Below are positions 7,409-15,865 of a DNA stretch of 16,659 bases, piece after piece. This DNA comes from Acidobacteriota bacterium. GTDB taxonomy: Bacteria; Acidobacteriota; Polarisedimenticolia; QHYA01. Positions within the stretch are counted from its first letter, which is position 1; each line of letters starts with the position of its first letter. The notes below the pieces were generated by a model, which was given only the letters and a program-made list of their open reading frames with translations, did not search any database and was not told the origin of the DNA. The stretch lies in the NCBI GenBank assembly GCA_003223995.1, contig QHYA01000010.1, positions 1-16,659 of the forward strand, in the 5' to 3' direction. Made by a program: the position numbers and the translations under genes.

Positions 7409-7957
7409 GTGAAGGACGAGATCGCTCCGGGTTTTCTGATCGCCGTCCCCCAGCTCCTCGACAGGAACTTCTTCCGTTCGGTCGTGTTTCTGATCGAACA
7501 TCACGAAGAGGGGGCGTTCGGTGTCGTCATCAATCGCCCCTCGGAGGTGAAGGTCCAGGAGCTGCTGGACAACCTCGGCCTAAAGTTTTCCACGACCGAT
7601 GCCGAGGCCCGCGTGATGATCGGAGGTCCTGTTCAGCCCGATCGCTGCCTGGTCTTTCATACCGAGGGGTGCGGCCCCGGGGACTCCCGGGCGCTGACCG
7701 ACTCGATCTTCGTCTCCAGCACACCGAACTCCCTGGAGCGTCTCTACTCCCGGCCCAACCCGCATGCGGTGTGGTTCGCCGGCTACTCCGGCTGGGGACC
7801 CGGCCAGCTCGAGAAGGAGATCGGGGAGGGGGCTTGGATCCCCGCCTCGATCGACGAGTCGATCATATTCGATGTCGACAGGAACACCCTCTGGGACCGA
7901 GCGCTCCGCGGGATCGGCATCGATCCCCGCTTCCTAGTGCGAGGCGCGGTGAGCTAG
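7409..7957 (+). CDS. yqgE: YqgE/AlgH family protein (UPF0301)
   Basis: A 182-residue protein of the YqgE/AlgH family, whose biochemical role is not settled; AlgH was named from alginate regulation in Pseudomonas. Family hallmarks: PGFLIAVPQLLDRNFFRSVV near the N-terminus, the EHHEEGAFGVVINRP block (residues 30-44), IGGPVQPDRCLVFH (about 71-84), and the AGYSGWGPGQLEKEI signature (about 124-138). Length matches the family (about 185). The only usable start is GTG at 7409, because an in-frame TAG sits 12 nt upstream and there is no Shine-Dalgarno site. It is divergent from the receiver/PilZ gene and is followed 51 nt later by the aldehyde dehydrogenase, which seems to have its own promoter. Confidence 0.93.
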   Translation: MKDEIAPGFLIAVPQLLDRNFFRSVVFLIEHHEEGAFGVVINRPSEVKVQELLDNLGLKFSTTDAEARVMIGGPVQPDRCLVFHTEGCGPGDSRALTDSIFVSSTPNSLERLYSRPNPHAVWFAGYSGWGPGQLEKEIGEGAWIPASIDESIIFDVDRNTLWDRALRGIGIDPRFLVRGAVS

Positions 7958-7960
7958 AAT
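7955..7960 (+). promoter_or_regulatory. Putative -10 element of the aldehyde dehydrogenase operon
   Basis: TAGAAT overlaps the yqgE stop codon and lies 48 nt before the aldehyde dehydrogenase ATG. The leader would carry a strong ribosome site (GGAAGGAG at 7996-8003, five nucleotides from the ATG). No strong -35 is seen. Identical in sequence to the hexamer before yqgE. Confidence 0.35.
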
Positions 7961-8008
7961 CATCCCATACGCAGCCGTTCCGAGGGACACCTCACGGAAG
8001 GAGCAGTC

Positions 8009-9478
<1,470 letters not shown>

Positions 9479-9532
9479 TCGGAATCCGACGAGCGGCGCG
9501 GCGGAGCCTGCGGCGATGAGCTGAAACCCTCC

Positions 9533-9955
9533 ATGGATGAAACGAGACCCTCTCCGCCCGCTCGCTTCCGCGCGGCCATTCGTGCCTACGACATCCACCG
9601 GTCCGTCGAGTTCTACCGCGACGGGCTGGGGCTTCCGGTGATCTCTCAGTGGGACCGCGAGGATGGAGCCGGATTTCTCCTCGACGCTGCCGGCGGTGTG
9701 GTGGAGCTGCTCGGCAAACCCGCCCATATTCGGTCCCGCGGCGGGTGGGACTTCATTCCACCAGTGGCGAAGATCGATCTGGTCCTCGAAGTGGCGGACG
9801 TCGATGCCTGGCACGCGGCGCTGACAGCCCGCGGCCTGCAACCCCGGTCGGCGCCGGAGGACACCCCGTGGGGAGGCCGCAGCTTCTCCATCCTGGATCC
9901 AGACGAGACTCCTGTCGTGTTCCTGACGGTCAAGCCGGAGAAAAAGGGGACGTGA
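9533..9955 (+). CDS. VOC superfamily (glyoxalase/bleomycin-resistance fold) protein
   Basis: A 140-residue single-domain protein with the two beta-alpha-beta-beta-beta halves of the vicinal oxygen chelate fold: RAAIRAYDIHRSVEFYRDGLGL at residues 13-34, GGVVELLGKP in the first half, then KIDLVLEVADVDAWHAALTARG and a closing FSILDPDETPVVF strand. Of the usual metal ligands only the glutamate in VVELL is obvious; the first-strand and C-terminal ligand positions are not His/Glu, so it may not be a metal-dependent enzyme of the glyoxalase I type. Its start has no clear ribosome site. The stop overlaps the ATG of the next gene (TGATG), so translation of the enoyl-CoA hydratase is coupled to it, suggesting a role in the same pathway. 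Confidence 0.85.
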   Translation: MDETRPSPPARFRAAIRAYDIHRSVEFYRDGLGLPVISQWDREDGAGFLLDAAGGVVELLGKPAHIRSRGGWDFIPPVAKIDLVLEVADVDAWHAALTARGLQPRSAPEDTPWGGRSFSILDPDETPVVFLTVKPEKKGT

Positions 9956-10746
9956 TGGCGGCGCTCGTCCGGTACTCCGCCTCGGGCGGCATCGCCGTCA
10001 TCCAACTGAACGACCCTCCGGCCAACGCCTACACGTACGAGATGAACCGGGCCCTGGACGAGGCGATCCTCAGCGCGCGGTTCGACCCGGAGGTGCATGT
10101 CATCGTCCTGCGAGGCGCCGGGGAGAAGTTCTTCTGCGCCGGGGCCAACATCAGGATGCTCGCGGAGGCGGATCCGACCTTCAAGTATTATTTCTGCCTG
10201 CATGCCAACGAGACGCTGAACCGCCTCGAGCACACCCCGAAGCTCGTCATCGCGGCGCTGAACGGCCACACGGTCGGGGGAGGGCTGGAGATCGCGCTCG
10301 CCGCCGACCTGCGCGTGGCCCGCCGGGGGGCGGGGCGGATCGGTCTGCCCGAGGTGAAGCTCGGTGTTCTGCCAGGAACCGGCGGCACGCAGCGGCTGTC
10401 GCGAATGGTCGGGAAGTCGCGGGCCATCGAGATGATGGCCACCGGAAGCACATTCGACTTCGACGAGGCGATGCGCTTCGGTCTCCTGAACGAGGTGTGG
10501 GACGGCGAGCCTGCCCAGTGGTGGGAGAAGGTCATGGAGTACGGGGGTCAGTTTCTTCCTCCCAGCCGCGCCTCGATGGCCGTCGGCTGCATCAAGAGGG
10601 CGGTCCAGTCCGGCCTCGAGGTCCCGTTCGAATCGGCTCTCGCGATCGAGCGCGAGCTCCAGCAGAGGCTCTTCGCGAGCGAGGACGCCCGCGAGGGGCT
10701 CGCCGCCTACCTCGAGAAGCGCGAAGCGCGCTTTCGGGGGAAGTGA
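9955..10746 (+). CDS. Enoyl-CoA hydratase/isomerase family protein
   Basis: A 263-residue crotonase-fold enzyme that probably hydrates a 2-enoyl-CoA to the 3-hydroxyacyl-CoA. Both glutamates corresponding to the catalytic pair of rat mitochondrial hydratase (144 and 164) are present: Glu112 in VGGGLEIALAADL and Glu133 in IGLPEVKLGVLPGTGGTQRL. The oxyanion-hole segment FFCAGANIRMLAEAD is intact around residues 58-72. Length is standard for a free-standing hydratase. The ATG overlaps the VOC stop by one base and has AAGGGG five nucleotides upstream; the frame stays open further upstream inside the VOC gene but that is not coding in this frame. A small hairpin begins at its stop codon, and a 236-bp gap separates it from the second hydratase. 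Confidence 0.93.
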   Translation: MAALVRYSASGGIAVIQLNDPPANAYTYEMNRALDEAILSARFDPEVHVIVLRGAGEKFFCAGANIRMLAEADPTFKYYFCLHANETLNRLEHTPKLVIAALNGHTVGGGLEIALAADLRVARRGAGRIGLPEVKLGVLPGTGGTQRLSRMVGKSRAIEMMATGSTFDFDEAMRFGLLNEVWDGEPAQWWEKVMEYGGQFLPPSRASMAVGCIKRAVQSGLEVPFESALAIERELQQRLFASEDAREGLAAYLEKREARFRGK

Positions 10747-10759
10747 CGCCTCCGGCGTC
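10745..10759 (+). terminator. Short stem-loop at the end of the first enoyl-CoA hydratase gene
   Basis: GACGCC and GGCGTC form a perfect six-pair stem with a three-base loop (TCC), beginning inside the TGA stop. No T-run follows, so it is not a standard intrinsic terminator; it may protect the 3' end or partly attenuate transcription before the long gap. Confidence 0.3.
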
Positions 10760-10785
10760 TGGTCGCAGAAGTGTCCTTCCAACGC

Positions 10786-10939
10786 GCCGACCCAGGCTCT
10801 TGGCCCTCTCGGGCACGTTCCCTCGCGCTCGGTCACTCTTCACTCCTCGCTGCGCGGGCGAGGGTCCGTTGCTCAGTTCGGTCTGCGCGGCCGCTCCGCT
10901 TCGTCGCGAACGACCCTCGGGGCCAAGAGTCTGGCCGGC
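10786..10939. repeat. 154-bp imperfect palindromic element between two enoyl-CoA hydratase genes
   Basis: The ends are inverted repeats: CCAGGCTCTTGGCC (10792-10805) pairs with GGCCAAGAGTCTGG (10921-10934) at 13 of 14 positions, and the pairing continues outwards through GCCG (10786-10789) and CGGC (10936-10939) past a small bulge. Inside, GAGGGTCCGTTGC (10860-10872) is nearly complementary to GCGAACGACCCTC (10906-10918), and CCTCGC/GCGAGG (10845-10850 with 10858-10863) forms a hairpin. No coding frame in it resembles a protein. It could be an interspersed palindromic repeat, a small non-autonomous mobile element, or a structured RNA processed between the two genes. One copy only is visible here. 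Confidence 0.6.
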
Positions 10940-10982
10940 TCATTGTCAAGCAGCGTTGGTTACACCACGCAAGGTCCGGCGG

Positions 10983-11759
10983 ATGACGGCGGAATCCGCA
11001 CGAGTTCGTCTCCAGCGGACCGGCCGCATCGCCCGGATCCTCCTCGACCGGCCGCCTCTCAACGTTCTCGACATCCCCGCCATCCTGCAGCTGCGGGAAG
11101 CTCTCTCGACCGTCCTCGCGGAGAACGAGCCCGACCTCATCATCCTGGCCGGAGCCGGAGATCGCGGATTCTCGGCCGGAGTGGATATCAAGGACCACAC
11201 CCCCGAGCGGGTCGAGCGGATGCTGAGCGGCTTTCACGCGGTCTTCCGCGCCCTGGCAAGCTGCGACCGCATCAGCATCGCCGCCGTGCGCGGTGTCTGC
11301 CTGGGGGGAGGCTTCGAGCTGGCCGCATGCTGCGATTTCGTCATCTGCGAGGAGAGCGCCCGGCTCGGCCTGCCCGAGATCGACGTCGGCTGCTTCCCGC
11401 CGGTCGCGGTAGCCGCCTTCTCCGATCTCGTAGGGGCCAAGCGCGCGGCGGAGTGGATCCTGACAGGGCGTCCCGTCACACCGCGGGAAGCGCACGCCGC
11501 GGGTCTCGTCACGCGCCTGGTGCCCGACGGAGATCTGGATTGGTCCGTGGACGAGCTGGCGGGCACCCTTCTCGCCAAGTCGTCGGCTGTCCTTCGCACC
11601 ACCGTCAGGGCGCTGCGAGGCGCGCGCAGCCCGACCTTCAGCGCGGCGCTCGAACGCGCCGAACGTCTCTACGTGGACGAGCTGCTGAAAACGGAGGACA
11701 TCCACGAAGGGATCGCCTCCTTCATCGAGAAGCGCAAGCCGTCCTGGAAGCACCGCTGA
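10983..11759 (+). CDS. Enoyl-CoA hydratase family protein, possibly dienoyl-CoA hydratase-like
   Basis: A 258-residue crotonase-fold enzyme, paralogous to the hydratase at 9955-10746 but clearly diverged. Catalytic glutamates are present at 112 (LGGGFELAACCDF) and 132 (GLPEIDVGCFPPVA). The FSAGVDIKDHTPERVERML stretch at about residues 62-81 and the GCFPPVA replacement of the usual GxxPGxGGTQRL resemble proteins often annotated as cyclohexa-1,5-diene-1-carbonyl-CoA hydratase, an aromatic ring-degradation enzyme; that is a resemblance from memory and not proof of substrate. AAGGT lies seven nucleotides before the ATG. The palindromic element ends 43 bp upstream. The next gene, an MDR dehydrogenase, follows after 141 bp. 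Confidence 0.88.
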   Translation: MTAESARVRLQRTGRIARILLDRPPLNVLDIPAILQLREALSTVLAENEPDLIILAGAGDRGFSAGVDIKDHTPERVERMLSGFHAVFRALASCDRISIAAVRGVCLGGGFELAACCDFVICEESARLGLPEIDVGCFPPVAVAAFSDLVGAKRAAEWILTGRPVTPREAHAAGLVTRLVPDGDLDWSVDELAGTLLAKSSAVLRTTVRALRGARSPTFSAALERAERLYVDELLKTEDIHEGIASFIEKRKPSWKHR

Positions 11760-11900
11760 TTCCCTCTCGATCAGGCGCCAGGCGGCGCGCACACGCTCCC
11801 GCCACGCCGCACCGCTGGACCGCAGGCCTCGCCTTCAGCATGCCGTGACAGGTAGTAAGATACCGGCAGGTTTACCGCGCCGCCGGAGGAGCCCGGGCAG

Positions 11901-12932
11901 ATGAGGGCTGTCGTCATTCATGAGCACGGAGATGTGGACGTGCTCCGGCTCGAGGAGGTCCCGCGGCCCGAGCCGCAGCCTGACGAGGTGCTGGTCCGGG
12001 TGCAGGCCGTCGGGCTGAACCACCTCGACATCTGGGTCCGGAAAGGAATCCCGGGTGTGCATTATCCCCTGCCGATCATCCCCGGCTCCGAGGTCGCCGG
12101 GGTCGTCGAGGAGGTGGGCGCGGCGACGCGGGGCATCAAGGCGGGCGACGAGGTCGTCTTGGCGCCGGGGCTGTCGTGCGGGCGCTGCCACGAGTGTTTC
12201 TCGGGTCATGAGGAGCTCTGCCGCTTCTATGGCATCCTCGGGGAGACCCGCAACGGCGGCTGCGCGGAGTACGTCACGATTCCCTACACATCCGCCCTGC
12301 CCCGCCCCCGGAACCTGACAGCCGCACAGGCGGCTGCGATGCCGCTCGTCTTCTTGACGGCCTGGCACATGCTCGTCTCGCGCGCGGGGCTGAGAATCGG
12401 CGAGTGGGTGCTGATCCACGCGGCCGGCAGCGGCGTGGGCAGCGCGGCGATCCAGATCGCGCGGCTCCATCATGCCCGGATCATCGCCACCGCCAGCTCG
12501 GACGAGAAGCTCGCGAAGGCCCGGGAGCTCGGCGCGGACGAGGTCATCAACTACAGGACGGGGGACTGGGCCTCCGAGGTCCGCAGGCTCACCGGCAAGC
12601 GCGGCGTGGATGTCGTCTTCGAGCACGTCGGAGCGGACACATGGGAGGGATCGATCCTCTCCCTGGCGAAGGGGGGGCGGTTGGTCATCTGCGGGGCCAC
12701 GTCGGGCCATGAGGTGAAAGTCGACCTGCGCCGGCTCTTCTTCAAGGGCCTGTCGCTGCTCGGCTCCACCATGGGGAGCCGCGCCGAGTTGATCGAGGTC
12801 TTCGCGCACGCGACCTTCGGGGGGCTGAGGCCGGTCATCGACAGGGTCCTGCCTCTGTCGGAGGTGCGCGAGGCCCACCAGCTCCTCGAGAGGCGCGAGC
12901 AGTTCGGCAAGGTGGTTCTGTCCGTTCCCTGA
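11901..12932 (+). CDS. MDR-superfamily zinc-binding dehydrogenase, catalytic zinc site absent
   Basis: A 343-residue medium-chain dehydrogenase/reductase using NAD(P)(H). The N-terminal GroES-like domain has the complete structural-zinc lobe CGRCHECFSGHEELC (Cys-x2-Cys-x2-Cys-x7-Cys, about residues 93-107). The nucleotide domain has HAAGSGVGSAAIQIA near residue 173. Catalytic-zinc ligands of alcohol dehydrogenases are replaced: the first Cys position reads VGLNHLD, the His of GHE reads PGSEVAG, and the third ligand position lies in VFLTAWH. It is therefore more likely a quinone-oxidoreductase-like or enoyl-reducing enzyme than a zinc alcohol dehydrogenase. GGAGGAG lies nine nucleotides before the ATG. 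It sits between the hydratase and the broken hydroxyacyl-CoA dehydrogenase, suggesting an acyl-CoA or related substrate. Confidence 0.9.
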   Translation: MRAVVIHEHGDVDVLRLEEVPRPEPQPDEVLVRVQAVGLNHLDIWVRKGIPGVHYPLPIIPGSEVAGVVEEVGAATRGIKAGDEVVLAPGLSCGRCHECFSGHEELCRFYGILGETRNGGCAEYVTIPYTSALPRPRNLTAAQAAAMPLVFLTAWHMLVSRAGLRIGEWVLIHAAGSGVGSAAIQIARLHHARIIATASSDEKLAKARELGADEVINYRTGDWASEVRRLTGKRGVDVVFEHVGADTWEGSILSLAKGGRLVICGATSGHEVKVDLRRLFFKGLSLLGSTMGSRAELIEVFAHATFGGLRPVIDRVLPLSEVREAHQLLERREQFGKVVLSVP

Positions 12933-12949
12933 CCCGCGCCCGGCGCGGG
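12933..12949 (+). terminator. GC-rich stem-loop directly after the MDR gene
   Basis: CCCGCGCC (12933-12940) and GGCGCGGG (12942-12949) are exact complements around one base, giving a seven-pair stem with a three-base loop immediately after the TGA. No T-run follows. It lies only 15 nt before the ribosome site of the next gene, so it may reduce read-through or translation of the broken dehydrogenase. Confidence 0.3.
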
Positions 12950-12978
12950 CGTGGGGGGCCGCTGGAGGAGACTCTCCA

Positions 12979-13845
12979 CTGGCGCATCCGCAAAGCATCC
13001 GGACGATTCTCGTGGTCGGCGCCGGGACGATGGGGCGCGGCATCGCCCAGGTCGCCGCGCGCGCCGGCTACGAGGTGCTGCTGCACGACATCGATGAGGC
13101 GCGCGTCGAGGGTGGCCTGTCGGGAGTCCGCGACGGGCTGGCGAAAGGGGTGGCTCGCGGCAAGCTCAGCGAGAGGGAGCGCGAGGAGGCGCTCGCGCGG
13201 CTGCGCGGCACCACCGACCTCGACCGGTCGGCGGTCCAGGCCGACCTGGTGATCGAGGCTGTTCCGGAAGAGATGGACCTGAAGCTCGAGACCTTCCGCC
13301 GGCTCGACGCGGCGGCCTCCGATGGAACCATCCTGGCGACGAACACGTCTTCCCTCTCCGTCTCCCGGATCGCGGAAGCCACCAAGCGGCCGGGTCTCGT
13401 CGTCGGGATGCACTTCTTCAAGCCCGTGCCGGCCATGCCGCTGGTCTAGATCGTTCGTGGCTCCACGACCTCCCCCGGGGCGATCGAGGCCGTCCGCGCC
13501 ACCGCCGGCAGGATGGGCAAGGAAACCATCGTCGTTCGCGACTCCCCCGGCTTCGCCACCAGCCGGCTCGGTGTGGCTCTGGGGCTCGAAGCGATGCGGA
13601 TGCTGGAGGAGGGAGTCGCCTCGGCGGCCGACATCGACAGGGCCATGGAGCTGGGCTACGGGCACCCGATGGGCCCGCTGCGTCTCACCGACCTGGTCGG
13701 ACTCGATGTGCGCCTCGCGATCGCGGAGCACCTGTCGCGCGAACTGGGCGGGGAGCGATTCCGGCCCCCCGACATCCTCCGGCGCATGGTCGCCGAGGGG
13801 AAGCTCGGCAAGAAGACAGGCGAGGGATTCTACAGGTGGGAGTAG
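12979..13845 (+). pseudogene. 3-hydroxyacyl-CoA dehydrogenase interrupted by an in-frame amber codon
   Basis: The frame encodes a full-length (about 288-residue) NAD-dependent 3-hydroxybutyryl/3-hydroxyacyl-CoA dehydrogenase: Rossmann motif VGAGTMGRGIAQVAARAGY, LVIEAVPEEMDLK, ATNTSSLSVSRIA, GMHFFKPVPAMPLV with catalytic His145, then TAG at codon 157, then IVRGSTTSPGAIEA, VRDSPGFATSRL, and GYGHPMGPLRLTDLVGLD to a second TAG at 13843. No frame change occurs at the internal TAG. In the human enzyme the same spacing (His158, Glu170) marks the catalytic dyad, so the stop replaces the catalytic Glu; one G-to-T change from GAG explains it. The start is also odd: CTG at 12979 is eight nucleotides after GGAGGAG, while the first GTG (13012) would remove strand one of the Rossmann fold. 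Probable pseudogene or sequencing error; amber suppression is a remote alternative. Confidence 0.85.
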
Positions 13846-13867
13846 CTCTCGACTGCGAGTGCATCCC

Positions 13868-13888
13868 CTCCGACGGGCTCGATCGGAG
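13868..13888. terminator. Hairpin between convergent genes
   Basis: CTCCGA (13868-13873) and TCGGAG (13883-13888) form a six-pair stem with a nine-base loop in the 79-bp gap between the convergent dehydrogenase and glutathione S-transferase genes. It could act in both directions, but no T-runs flank it. Confidence 0.25.
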
Positions 13889-13924
13889 CGCGATTCCCAT
13901 GTCTGGCGGGTCCTGCGGATGGGC

Positions 13925-14608
13925 TCAGATCTCCGACTGCATTCTGCGGAACCAGCCGGAGAGATTGAGGCGCGGCCCGAGCAGCTCTTCGCCCGCCATC
14001 CCCTTCATCGACCAGAGTCCTCCCCAGACGGCGGCGTCGAAGACCGTGGGGCCCTCACCGGTCAGGTAAGGTCTCCCGGACGCCATCGAATCGAGCAGAT
14101 CGAGGTGCCGCTCGTAGTCCAACCGGATCTGCGAGAGGCTGCGCCCGCGCCGGCGGGAGCGACCGAGCGAGCGCACGACGGCAGGACCGACGAGGACCTG
14201 CAGCTTCATCAGGAACGATGGAGGGTGGTGCTTGGCTGTTCTCACGACCATCCTCCTGGGGTTGTCGGCGCTGAAGATCTTGAATGCGATGAGGTCGGGG
14301 ATGAACACCTCGTCGGCCCAGTCCTCCAGCGCGAGCACCGACGCGCGCGCCGCTGGCTGACGGGGGATCAGGCCGCGGTCGGGATAGGCCTCTTCAAGAT
14401 AGGCCAGGATGCGCGTGGAGTCGGCGACGACGGTCCCGCCGTCCTCCAGCACGGGGACCTTTCCCTGGCCCGAGGCGCTCCTCGGCTCCTTCCGCGTGAA
14501 CGGGTCGATCTCGACGGCGTCGTAGGCGAGCCGCTTCCATTCGAGCCCCCAGCGGACTTTCGTACAATAAGGCGAGAGAACGAGCTGATAGAGGACACGC
14601 GCCCCCAT
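13925..14608 (-). CDS. Glutathione S-transferase family protein
   Basis: A 227-residue protein with a thioredoxin-fold N-terminal domain and an all-helical C-terminal domain. The active-site region reads LSPYCTKVRWGLEW (residues 11-24), giving a Ser/Cys type site (Ser12, Cys15). Glutathione contacts follow: KVPVL with the cis-proline (Pro52) and ADST (62-65) with the gamma-glutamyl-binding Asp-Ser. The C-terminal half has ALEDWADEVF and LTGEGPTVFDAAVWGGL, the latter matching the N-capping box region of the family. A basic patch (GRSRRRGRSL) lies near residue 150. The substrate is unknown. It is convergent to the metabolic operon and divergent from the phosphatase gene. No Shine-Dalgarno site is present; a TAAACT hexamer lies eight nucleotides before the ATG. 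Confidence 0.88.
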   Translation of the reverse strand: MGARVLYQLVLSPYCTKVRWGLEWKRLAYDAVEIDPFTRKEPRSASGQGKVPVLEDGGTVVADSTRILAYLEEAYPDRGLIPRQPAARASVLALEDWADEVFIPDLIAFKIFSADNPRRMVVRTAKHHPPSFLMKLQVLVGPAVVRSLGRSRRRGRSLSQIRLDYERHLDLLDSMASGRPYLTGEGPTVFDAAVWGGLWSMKGMAGEELLGPRLNLSGWFRRMQSEI

Positions 14609-14616
14609 GGGCGATC

Positions 14617-14622
14617 AGTTTA
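14617..14622 (-). promoter_or_regulatory. Putative -10 element of the glutathione S-transferase gene
   Basis: Minus-strand TAAACT fits the TAnnnT core and ends eight nucleotides before the ATG, giving a leaderless or near-leaderless transcript like those proposed for the OPT, HEAT and yqgE genes. The match to TATAAT is only moderate (four of six). Confidence 0.3.
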
Positions 14623-14659
14623 CGCCGTCCGGACAGAACCCGGCATCTATGCCGTGCGT

Positions 14660-15865
14660 ATGGATATGAGGTCCATGTCCCCTGCAAGCCTCCAGCCCGC
14701 GGCGGCCTCTTCCCCGTATCGGTTCGTCACCGAGTGGGGCCTCGGATGGGCCTTCGTGGGGGCCCTTGTCGCCGGCGGGATCGCCTTCACCTTGGAGACG
14801 CTCGATCCCCTGCTGCCGTTGGTGGCGATCAGCGTGCTCTTCGCCGAGGTGGTCGGCTTCACCGCCCTGACCTCGGCGCGGCTGATCTTTCCCTTCTTCG
14901 TGGGCCTCCCCTTCGCTGTTCGCATCGGCGTGCAGGCCGTAACGCTCTTCTCCGGCACCGTCTTCGGCTCCGTGATGATCCTCGCGACCATGCCTCTGTT
15001 CAGCCTCGCGCGGCCGAGAACGGTCGCCGTGGTGGTCCTGATCAACGCTTCGCTGGCCGTCGTGGTCGGCATCGCCCTGCATACCTACGAGTCGATGCGC
15101 CGCCAGATCGAGGGGTCCTTCAGGACCCTGCGCGAGAAGGAAGCGATCGAGAGACAGATGGAGCTGGCGCGGGAAGTGCAGCGCGAGCTTTTCCCGCGGG
15201 CTGTGCCGAAGGTGCTGGGGCTGCAGATGGCGGGGATCTGCCTGCCGGCGGTCGGCATCGGAGGGGACTATTACGACTTCCTCCCTCTCGACGCGGACAG
15301 GGTGGGGCTGGTCATCGCCGACGTGTCGGGCAAGGGGGTCCCCGCGGCATTGCTGATGGCCGGCCTGCAGGCGTCGGTCCGCGGACTCGCGCAACCCACC
15401 GTGCCGGCGGCCGAGATGAACCGGCGCCTGAACGAGGTGCTCTTCCGCTCCACCTCCCCCTCGCGCTACGCGACGCTGTTCTTCGCGGTGTACGACGGCC
15501 GCGAGCGCGCGCTGACCTACAGCAACGCCGGGCACAACCCTCCCCTTCAACTGGGGGCGGCCGGAGCGGTCCGTCTGACATCGGGAGGGATCCCGCTGGG
15601 CGTGCTCGGCGACTCCCTCTACGATCAGGAGACACGGGTGCTGGCGTGCGGAGACCTGCTCGCCCTCTACACGGACGGCGTTACGGAGGCCCTCGACCCT
15701 CTGGGACGCGAGTTCGGTGAGGAGCGGTTGATCGAGATCCTCTCTCGCCGGCGTGACAGCGATCTCGACGATCTCGTCCGCGGGGTTCTGGCGGAGCTGT
15801 CCCGGTGGCTCGGCGGCGCCTCTCCTCAGGACGACGTCACGCTCGTGCTCGCCAAAGCCGTATGA
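14660..15865 (+). CDS. Membrane-anchored SpoIIE/RsbU-type PP2C phosphatase
   Basis: A protein of about 401 residues. Residues 25-155 hold four to five membrane segments (LGWAFVGALVAGGIAF, LVAISVLFAEVVGFTAL, a SGTVFGSVMILATM segment, VAVVVLINASLAVVVGIAL). A charged helical linker (about 155-190, ending EVQRELFP) follows, then a SpoIIE-type phosphatase domain (190-401) with metal-binding motifs GGDYYDF (Asp203), IADVSGKG (Asp221), SNAGHNPP, LYTDGV and DDVTLVL (Asp391-392). Such phosphatases usually dephosphorylate anti-sigma-factor antagonists (STAS proteins). The start is uncertain: ATGs at 14660, 14666 and 14675 are in frame with no clear ribosome site, and GTG at 14654 is possible. Its stop overlaps the next ATG (ATGA). 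The membrane module is homologous to that of the downstream kinase. Confidence 0.9.
   Translation: MDMRSMSPASLQPAAASSPYRFVTEWGLGWAFVGALVAGGIAFTLETLDPLLPLVAISVLFAEVVGFTALTSARLIFPFFVGLPFAVRIGVQAVTLFSGTVFGSVMILATMPLFSLARPRTVAVVVLINASLAVVVGIALHTYESMRRQIEGSFRTLREKEAIERQMELAREVQRELFPRAVPKVLGLQMAGICLPAVGIGGDYYDFLPLDADRVGLVIADVSGKGVPAALLMAGLQASVRGLAQPTVPAAEMNRRLNEVLFRSTSPSRYATLFFAVYDGRERALTYSNAGHNPPLQLGAAGAVRLTSGGIPLGVLGDSLYDQETRVLACGDLLALYTDGVTEALDPLGREFGEERLIEILSRRRDSDLDDLVRGVLAELSRWLGGASPQDDVTLVLAKAV

Noticed and set aside
9649..9954. N-terminal extension of the first enoyl-CoA hydratase into the VOC gene
   Set aside because: The extension has no protein-like character; the ATG at 9955 with AAGGGG upstream gives a standard-length hydratase.
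10497..10982. N-terminal extension of the second enoyl-CoA hydratase through the palindromic element
   Set aside because: The frame is open only because of high GC; the ATG at 10983 has a good ribosome site and begins the crotonase fold.
13012..13845. Recoding of TAG as an amino acid to rescue the hydroxyacyl-CoA dehydrogenase
   Set aside because: The OPT, receiver/PilZ and yqgE genes, and this same gene at 13843, all end in TAG at family-typical C-termini, so TAG works as a stop in this genome.
13322..14659. Very long open frame running into the phosphatase from upstream
   Set aside because: It crosses the dehydrogenase in another frame and the transferase antisense; its translation is Arg/Pro/Ser-rich shadow sequence.
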